A DNA stretch of 64,000 nt from NCBI RefSeq assembly GCF_020360975.1, contig NW_025408670.1, positions 992,001-1,056,000 on the forward strand, written 5' to 3'. The notes beneath the pieces were generated by a model. The model had not been told where the DNA came from. It searched no databases and worked only from the letters and a program-made list of their open reading frames with translations. This DNA is from Hirsutella rhossiliensis (lineage: Eukaryota; Ascomycota; Sordariomycetes; Hypocreales; Ophiocordycipitaceae). Positions within the stretch are counted from its first letter, which is position 1, and each line of letters opens with the position of its first letter. The position numbers were made by a program, and so were the translations under genes. Positions 55,818 through 64,000 of this stretch are shown piece after piece.

Positions 55818-57671
55818 AGTCAGCTCACCTACTTAGGGGCATACCTACTTAAGGGCACGTCTCTATAATACTAACGCGCCGACTAACTCGTATATTATAA
55901 CCGCGAATTCTCGTGCATCTTATACTTAATTATTATTAAAAAAACATTATTCGAATTAGCAATGTCTTAGCTTTCTAAATATACCGAAGATTAGCTTTAG
56001 AACGCTCTAGCTAATATTAAATTCGGCATAGGTTAGGTATAGGCTAGTCGGAAGTAGGGTATTCTAAGGACGATACTTTAGAAACGCCTTAAAGGTGCCT
56101 AACTAAAGAGAGAGGCATACGAATGCTATTAAAGGCTTAGCCGAGAGCAAGAGAAACACCTCTAGGATTAGGTTCTTGCCTAAGCCGCCCTTAGGCTCCC
56201 CCTAACGTATCTCTAGCTAAGGGAATTCGCCGGCCGTATTATTACGGCTATAGGCGATACCCGCCTACTTAGAAAACACTAGGTAGTAGGCTTTTTAGCC
56301 CGAAATCTAGAGGTTAGCACGATTAAAGGTAAAGCTCTTGATTCTGCTCGTATTAACGGCGCTTCTATAGCCCGGATTAAGGAGTGGTTCTAGTTACTTA
56401 AGCTCCCGGCTTTATAGGCTATTCCCCCGGAATCACGCTTTAATATAGACGAGATAGGTATCCTCGAAGGCCTCGGCTATAACGGCCTTATACTAGGGAG
56501 CCTAGAGAAGAAGGAGACGCTTAAGAAGCGGCTTAGGTCGCGTTATTAGACTATAATAGTAGAATGCGTCTCTACTACTAGCCGGGCCTTAACTCCTCTT
56601 ATAATCTTTAAAGGTTAGGACCTTTAATACTAATAGTTCCTTAAAGAACTCGACTTTCTAAAGGATTAAGACTTTATAGCCTCTCTAAAGGGCTAGACGA
56701 GCGACTCTATCGCGATTTAATAGCTTAAGTAGGTCTTTATCCTATAAATAAGAAGCTAGCTATAAGGCAACGTCCTCTTAATTATAGATAGCTACGGAAG
56801 CTATTAGACTAACGATTTTATATACGAATGCTTCCTATACGGTATATATCTCCTTTTCCTACCTCTATACGCCTCGCACGTCCTTTAACCTCTCGATATC
56901 TTAATTTTTTCGCTAATTAAAGCTGCCTACTAACGTTAACTCTAAAAATTCGCTTCTCTCGACGATATAGCACTAATTAGCAAGGCACTTTTCCTTCGCT
57001 GCTATTATTAGGCCCGGCAGGCCGGCCTAACTAAGAAAAATATTAAAGGGGGGTAGCGAGGGATAGGACTTTAGCTAGTTAATATAGCAAAGCTATTAAT
57101 AAGCCGCTTTATCTTGCCCACGCCGTTAACGCCGTTACTACTAAAGAGGAAGAAGAATTTAAGCTTAATAGATAATAGCGATGCCCTTAAAACACCGAGA
57201 CGATTATAGGAAGTCTATAGGCTTATTAGGGGGCTCGAAAATCGCGGTTAAGTTAACCGTACGATCTATATACTTTTTAGCAAAGTTAGCTATAGCCTTA
57301 ATCGTTAGAATATATAGCTTATAACGGCATAGCTATATATATAATAGCTTAAGTATTAATTATATTATCTACGGCCTTAAAAGCAACGAAAAATCGCCTA
57401 AGATCTAAATAGCCGGTTTATACGGATTAAATAAGTTATTAAGACGAGGAAATAGCTTTAACGCGCCCTTAAGCCGTTTACTATCGTAATAGCTAATTAG
57501 AAGGCGGATTTTAAAGCTCTATATAGAAGCTAGTAGCTAGAATAGTAGGAAAACACTATAATTAAGTATCGCGATATAAAAACGCGGCTTTAATTACTAT
57601 TAGAATATACTGTCTTAGTTATATAAGACGTGCCCTTAAGTAGGTATGCCCCTAAGTAGGTAAGCTAACTT
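55818..57671 (+). mobile_element. Nested Fot1/pogo-type DNA transposon
   Basis: The element is 1854 bp, flanked by TA at 55816-55817 and 57672-57673; comparison with the uninterrupted copy 1 sequence (near 6171-6180) shows the empty site. Inverted repeats of about 45 bp begin AGTCAGCTCACC and AGTTAGCTTACC with two C/T differences, and each contains two near-identical 16-bp subunits (ACCTACTTAGGGGCAT and ACCTACTTAAGGGCAC). The plus strand encodes a transposase with RIP stops. RIP is light: many CpA/TpG remain. This is the youngest insertion in the chain Copia-2, Gypsy copy 2, transposon. Confidence 0.93.
55962..57620 (+). pseudogene. Pogo/Fot1-type transposase with RIP stops
   Basis: From ATG at 55962 one frame is readable for most of the element. 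It shows an N-terminal psq-type helix-turn-helix region (A-L-A-N-I-K-F-G and I-L-R-T-I-L-*-K-R-L, about 55995-56100). A Tc5/CENP-B-type DNA-binding segment follows (VVGFLARNLEVSTIKGKALD and NGASIARIKEWF). The catalytic core begins with F-N-I-D-E-I-G-I-L-E-G-L-G-Y-N-G-L-I-L-G-S, whose D-E-x-G is the first acidic motif (about 56440-56500). All interruptions I see are TAG or TAA where CAG, CAA or TGG is expected, with no frameshift in the first 170 codons. The protein would have bound the inverted repeats and moved the element by cut and paste; this copy is dead. Confidence 0.85.
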
Positions 57672-57673
57672 AA

Positions 57674-60600
57674 TAGTATATCTAGTCGTATACTAAAAAG
57701 TCGTTCCTAAAAAGCCTCTAAGCGCGCTACTCTTACTAAATACATCGACTTAAGTAGAGATCCTACCGATATACTATGCACTTAATACTTTAAGGCAAAG
57801 AAGATAAATTATTAGATAGCCGAAAATTCTTCGCGCTATAATAATTATATTGCTAGTAGTCGTCCCTATTATAATAGTATTTTAGTAGCCTCTTCTTATA
57901 AGTATCTTCTAATTCTTTCTACGCGTAGTGGCTAATATATTTCTTCTAGTAACTAAATTATTAGCGGAGTAGCGTAGGCTATATTCTAAAGAGGAGGAAG
58001 CTAGGGAAGCCTTATTAGAGCTTTAGGTATAGCTTACGAACCTTTAGTCGTAAATATCTATCGCCGTTAATCGTTTAGCTTATATCTAGAAAATTTAGAA
58101 TCGTACGAAGGAAAAAGGTTCTAAGTTATTTTATCGTAGTATCTAAAAAGTAGATACTAAGGATAGCGTTTTACCTACGCTCGATATATATAAGTATTAG
58201 GTAGTAAATAACTTATAATCGTTAGGCGTTCTTAATAAGGCGAATTAGTCCTCGTTTAGTATTAGCGAGGAGTTTATAGATCTTAGTCCTTTAATCCCTC
58301 CTAAACCTTCTAGTAAAATTATCGAAGTAAAGAGCTATAGTAGGTTAAGTGCTTAAGTAGTTCCTAGGTATTTTCCTCTAGTCTATATCCTTTCTACTTA
58401 ATAAGGTATTCTTATTACTAACCTTATTTTCTTATATTTAGTATTTATTCTACTTTATATTCTTAATCGTTATTAACTTCGATTTTTTCCTATAGTTTAG
58501 CGTTTTATAGCGCTAGTTTTAATAATAAGATATAAAATATCGGGTATATCCGTATTATTATTAGTAGCGAAAGTTTATAGTTAACTTTTAAAATAGTTTT
58601 CTTAACCTTAAACGGTCTAAGTTTCTTAAAATCTAATTTATTACTTAGTCGTTTCGTTTTAATATTTCGTTGTATAAGGTAGACTATATCTCCCTCTTAA
58701 AAGATTAATCCCTATAATCTTTTCCTATTATAGTAAGTAGATATTTATTCTTTAATAAATTAAAGTTCTTATTATATTTCTTTATATAATTTTCGTAGCT
58801 AATCTACTTATAGTATTGCTTATTCCGCTTATAGTCCTTATCGAGTAACCTTAAATGCTTTTAGGTTATATCTATAATTAGTATATACTAATAAAAGCTT
58901 AGTTATTTCTATAACTAAGCTATTATAAGCTAGTTACGCTATTAATAGCTATTTAACCTAATTATTTTATTTATAGCTAATATAGTATCGTAAGTATTAT
59001 TTAAGCGTTTAGTTAAGTCGTTCTATTTATCTATTTATTTATAGGTAATAAGCTATACTAAGCTTATATTTCGTCCTTAATTATACTATAAGAGCTTACT
59101 AAAACTTAGCTATAAACGTGCTTCCTTTATTAAAGATAATCTCGTTTAGTAGTCTATAATTACTAATAATTATTTATAGGAATATATATACTAGCTTTTC
59201 TATATTACTTACTTCTTTATACGGTAAAAAGTATCTATACTTTATTAATCTATTAGTAATAATAAATATACTATCGTACTTAACGTTAGTTATAGGTTCT
59301 TTTAATAGTAGTAGCTTTATAATATAGTCGAAAGCTATTAAATCCTATAGTTTCTTTAGTACTAGTAGCGGTTATAATTCTCTGTATAGTTTATATCGTT
59401 TAGCTTTACTTTATATATAAAGTTTATATTCTTTAATAACTTATTATATTACTTCTTTAAACTATAGGAAGTTATATTATCGTTTAATCTATTCTATTAT
59501 TCTTTAGATTCCCTAGTATCTATATATTAAATATTTATATATATCTTATATAACTTTATCTTATAATTCTAGTAGTATCTAGATTTTATTTTTATATATT
59601 AGAACTTCTAAATATCCTATATTATATCCGTTTAGTGCTTTATATTCTTTTATTTATTTTAGGATCTTTTAGTATATCGAGTTATTAGGTTATATTTTAA
59701 ATATTATATTTAGCTATCGTTACTAGTAGTTCCCGTTTTCGTTAATTTCTAAGAGCTATCCTTTTACTATAGGTGCTCTTATATCGTAGTTACTTCGTTA
59801 ACTAAGGGTATTAGCTCGACCGTTTTCTATTCCTTTTCTATAAATTATTTCGTAGTCGAATTCTAATAAATATTCGGCCTCTCGGATCTATTATCCGTTT
59901 AACTATTATATTATTATAAAGTATAAGATATTCTTATAATCTATATAGACCTTAACTTTATACTTACTTCCGAGAAGGTAGTATTAAAATTCTTTAAAAG
60001 CTTAAATAATTATAAGGAATTCTTTATTATAGATAAGGTAATTAAGTTCTACGCTATATAGCTTTTTTAAGTAGAATATAATTAGTTATAGTCTTCCTTT
60101 ATTATCCTTTTATCCGATTTATACTCTTAAAGCAAAGTTTAATATATTAGTTTTAAGTTCGATTTATCGTTTTAGATTAAAGGTAGTTAAGACTAGTTCT
60201 TATATAATCGTAGTTTTAATATATTCGAAAGCTTTACTAGCTTTATCGTCCTATATAAATTCTTTTTCCTTCTTTATTAAGTCGTATAGTAGTATTATAA
60301 TTTTTCTAAAATCTTTAATAAATCGTTAGTAGTAATTTATAAATCCTAGGAAACTTTATATATCCTTAACGTTCTTTAGTATTAGCTATTCTTTAACTAA
60401 GTTAATCTTATCTTATTATATTTATATCTCTCTTAGTAAGATCGTATATCTAAGAAAGTCTACTTCCTATATATAAAACTTACTTTTCTTTAGTTTAACT
60501 AGTAACTTCGTATTCTAAAGTACGCGGAGTACCTTATAGATATATTCCTTATATTCTTCTAGGGTATCTAAGAAGATTAGGATATCGTCTAGGTATACTA

Positions 60601-63600
60601 CTATAAAGATATCTAAGTATTTATATAGGATATTATTAATTATCCGTTAAAAGGTAGCTAGTATATTTATAAGTCTAAATAGTACTACTAGATATTTAAA
60701 TAGTCCGAATTTCGTTCTAAAGGCTATTATTTATTTATATCCCTTTTTTATATATATTAAGTTATAGGCGCCTTTAAGGTTAAGGGCTATAAACTATTTT
60801 TTACTATATAGTCGATCTTATAGTTCTAATATAAGCGGTAATAATATTCGGTCCTTTATTATAATATTATTTAAGCGTCTATAGTTAATAACTAGTTATA
60901 GCTTACTATTTTTCTTTAAAATAAATATAACTAGGTAGCCTACTTTAGATATAGATATTTATATATATCCCTTTTATAGATTCTCGTTAAGGTAGTCGTA
61001 TAGCGTTTATAGTTGCTTTTTATTTAAGTTATAGATCTTATAAAACGTTAGCGTTATTCTATCCTTAAGATAAATTTCGTGGTCCTATTAGCTATATTTA
61101 AGTAACCCTATCTTAAGTTCTTCTTTAAAGAGTTTATTATATTTCCGGTATTTTTAAGGGATATTCTTTATTCTATCTTATAGGCTTTATTCTTTCTTTT
61201 AAGAGCTAGTTTCTCTTAACTTAAGCTCTTTATTAATTTATTTAAGGTCTTTCCTTAAAGTAGTAATAACTCTTTAGATCTTTATATTATATCCTTTATT
61301 TTATTTATATCGGATATTAGGTTATATAGCTATATTAGTTAGTACGTAGGTCTTATTAGTCGATTTTATTATATCCGCTAGTTCGGTTATTATTTTCGTT
61401 CGTATTACTAAAGCCTATAATAATTTACTTAAATAGTTATCCTTTTTATCCTATTTAATAGCTAAATTATCGTAAAATTTTACTTTATTTTAAATCTACT
61501 AGTCCTAGAAACTTATATCTTTATTTTAATATAGCTAGCTAGTTTTCTAGTTAATTAATAGGTTGCTCTCCTATAGCTATAAAAGCCCTAATATAAGGTC
61601 GTATTCTTTAATATCTATAATATCGAAGTTAACTTATTTATTATAGCCCTAGATATTAATATTAAGGTAATTAATCTCTATATTAATAATTCCGTTATTA
61701 TAGTTAAAGGCTTCTCCTTTAATATTTATAAGTTTATATAGATCTTTCTTATATCTCTATATAAGTTAGTAATAATTAACGACTCTAGGTAAAACGTAAT
61801 TACTTATTATACTATAGTTTAAAAGTATACGCGCGTAATATCCTATAATTTAAATATCTAATACTATTTAGTCGCTATAGCTTACTATTACTATATATAG
61901 GGTCCTTAGATCTTATTATATTATACTAGTCTATAGCCCTTTTATAAATAGCGTACCTCGTTTTTTACTTAGTCCTTATTTATTTTATTTAGGTATTCTT
62001 CTTCGATTTATTATTAATATTATTTCTTTATATTTTCGTTATATAGTATTATATCGGGGCTTAAGAGACTAATTTCTTATAGCTAATCGAAGATTTCTTA
62101 TTTCTTAACGCTATATTATTTATATTATACTACTTTATAGTTAATTATATACTATACTTTATAATTCTATTCGTTTTCGTACTAAAGGTTAAGTTTTTAT
62201 TCTATATCTTTCTATTTTATATATAGTATTTTTATATTAATTCTCCTTTAGTCGAATATAGCCTATAGCCTTTATATATATTACTAATAATCTTTTAATA
62301 TACCGTTATAGCGTTTAGACTATACTTATACTTTTTTATATTTATAAACTTTATAGTTTAAGTATATATATTTATTATAATCTTCCTTATTATATTTAAC
62401 TCGTTATATAAGTCTTTAAAAGATTAAGGGTTTAAATACCTTAAAGTAAGTAGCGTTATACTATTCTTTTATTTTAGTATATTTATAGATTTTATATATC
62501 TCCGAAAGATATCTCGTTAATAAACTATAATTATCGCGGTATTTAAGTAGTATACTATAATTAGGTTCTAATAATATAACTTAGTTATTTAGGTAGCGTT
62601 AATCGATTTTCTAGTAGTTTAGTTCTATACTTAGGTAGGGTTTTAAAAGTACTTATCCTTTAAACCTAACTAAGAAGGCGTTATATTATACCTTTATCTA
62701 GAAGTATATTATATAATCTAGGTAGATATATAATATCTATAAAATATACTTATAGTGCTTATAAGTAAGTAGTATTTATAGATCGTCTTTAAATTCTCCT
62801 TATAGTTACTATTCTTATTATAGAGCTATAAAGGTATCGACTATAACGATAGCTATAATATAGTCTCTTTTATATAGTGCCGGTTAATATTAAATTAATA
62901 TAGCTTATCAGTTTTCTATAAGAATTTAAGGTATTTATTAGGTTCTAATTTTAAGTATTTCTTTAAATTCTTTAAAGTATAAAGCGTATTCTTTAATTAT
63001 AGCTTTTTCTCTTAGTAATAAAGGTAGTAATATAAGTTCGTTCTCGTCTTCTATTTCTCTAGGTATTTCTTATTCTTTAGAGCTTATATCGTCGATACTT
63101 TATTATTCCTCTTTAAGTTATTATCTAAGTTTCGTAAGTATAAGGGCTATATCTATATCTTCTTTATTATATTATTTATAGACTACCTATCGTTATTATC
63201 GATTTTTATTTTATATATCTTCTTAGAATCGTTTACCGTTCTTCCTAATCTAGTCTTAAGAGACTCCTTTAAGATAAGGGTATTCTAGTTCTACGAATTT
63301 AACTTATTTTTATATTTTAGGATCCCTTTATTATATTATTATAAGGGTTTTCTTTAGTAACTTTAAGAACTATCTAGTACTATTTTTATCGCTTAAGTAT
63401 ACTATATATTTATCGTCGTAGTATATAGTCTAACTAAGGAGTTTATACTTTAGTTCCTATCTATTAGTAGCGTTTAGGTATTTCTTACCTTCTAAGGCTA
63501 GTACCTAGTAGGTTTTCTTCTCCTTATAAGGTTATCTATATTCTTTAGAGTAATATCTAAGTTTCTTATAGTTAAAATACTTTCCTTTACTTTTTTATAT

Positions 63601-64000
63601 TACGTTTAAGTTTATCCTACCTAAGTTAGTTATATAGGTATAGGTAATAAGAGTTTTATACTTCTTTTTATAGTTAGCGCGTTAATTAAAGTTATTCCTA
63701 TAAGAAGGGTTTTAGTTTCCTCTTTCTTATTTCTTTTCTTAGCGTCGCGTATACTATCTATCGTCGATTTATACTACTATAGTAATATAGTCCGAGAGGG
63801 TATTAGGTCGATTTTCCTTATAGAGCTTATCCTTAACTTCTTCTTTAAGCCTATCGTAGAATTGTAATATAAGGGGTTTATCGTCCTAATTAAGCTTTAA
63901 GGTAACTTAATAGAACTTTATAGTATAATCTAATACTAAGATCCTTTATTAAAGTTCTTAAAGTTTCTATTTAGCTTTTTATTCCTTATTAGTTATTCTA
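57674..64000 (-). pseudogene. Gypsy copy 2 pol and partial gag
   Basis: It is homologous to 6180-12506. The reverse transcriptase box at 60584-60595 is Y-L-D-D, so both catalytic Asp codons are intact here while copies 1 and 3 have Y-L-D-N. The protease Asp reads Asn near 61818. The zinc knuckle region lies near 63545-63590 with its first Cys changed. In-frame TAA/TAG codons abound, so this copy is also inactive. Gag is cut off by the window end. Confidence 0.8.

Larger units (their letters stand above)
55750..58330 (+). pseudogene. Antisense extra ORF of Gypsy copy 2, interrupted
   Basis: It is homologous to 6127-6830. The nested DNA transposon at 55818-57671 splits it near its N-terminal end, before the cysteine cluster. 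Right of the insertion the cluster is readable: the first Cys is still TGC (57777-57779), the second has become Tyr, and the same x7-x8-x2-x6 spacing of Tyr codons follows. The Glu-rich segment and the tail around 58250-58330 are recognisable with RIP stops. Confidence 0.55.
55210..64000 (-). mobile_element. Gypsy copy 2, continuing past the window
   Basis: The left LTR (55210-55680, 471 bp) begins TATAACGACC and ends GTCGTAATA like copy 1, with a roughly 22-bp insertion. After removing the nested 1854-bp element and its TA duplication, the interior is collinear with copy 1 (a constant offset of 51494 fits at several checkpoints); the window ends at the position equivalent to 12506, before the 5' LTR. 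RIP is heavier than in copy 1 but lighter than in copy 3. The left target duplication would be ATATC (55205-55209). Confidence 0.92.

Overview
This looks like nuclear DNA of a filamentous ascomycete (Pezizomycotina). Two AT-rich blocks, about 1490-45530 and about 52800-64000, are made of dead retrotransposons. They have lost nearly all CpA and TpG dinucleotides while keeping CpG, which is the signature of repeat-induced point mutation (RIP). Almost every stop codon in the old reading frames is TAA or TAG where CAA, CAG or TGG is expected. A secreted enterotoxin-A-like ADP-ribosyltransferase gene points towards insect- or plant-associated Hypocreales, but that placement is inference. All reading was by eye, and base counts and family names at superfamily level should be taken accordingly.

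Layout. 1-1480: normal-composition flank with no gene I can name. 1490-5592: Copia-like remnants with an LTR-like repeat. 5593-13441: complete Gypsy element, copy 1, minus orientation, 5-bp target duplication TTTCT, inserted in a minus-strand Copia whose RNase H end resumes at 13442. 14561-28229: a Tad1-type LINE split by a second complete Gypsy, copy 3, at 17790-25511, plus orientation, target duplication GTACT. 28230-35570: a different Gypsy lineage. 36741-41154: an element that shares its 5' and 3' ends with the LINE but has another interior. 41155-45530: unresolved RIP-mutated repeats and an LTR-like copy.

45531-52800 is a roughly 7-kb island of normal base composition and the only place with intact genes. 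It holds a pogo-like DNA transposon (45673-48450) with 101-bp perfect inverted repeats around a frameshifted transposase; a 197-residue cysteine-rich secreted protein (48548-49141, minus); a related 315-bp MITE (49490-49804); and the ADP-ribosyltransferase-like secreted protein (51008-52723, plus). Both genes look like effector or virulence-type secreted proteins. Direct copies of one repeat lie on both sides of the island.

53919-64000: a minus-strand Copia remnant interrupted at 55210 by Gypsy copy 2, which runs off the window and itself carries a nested Fot1/pogo-type element (55818-57671) with TA target duplication. The three Gypsy copies share an unusual additional ORF on the strand opposite to pol, whose cysteine spacing fits a Zn2Cys6 cluster.
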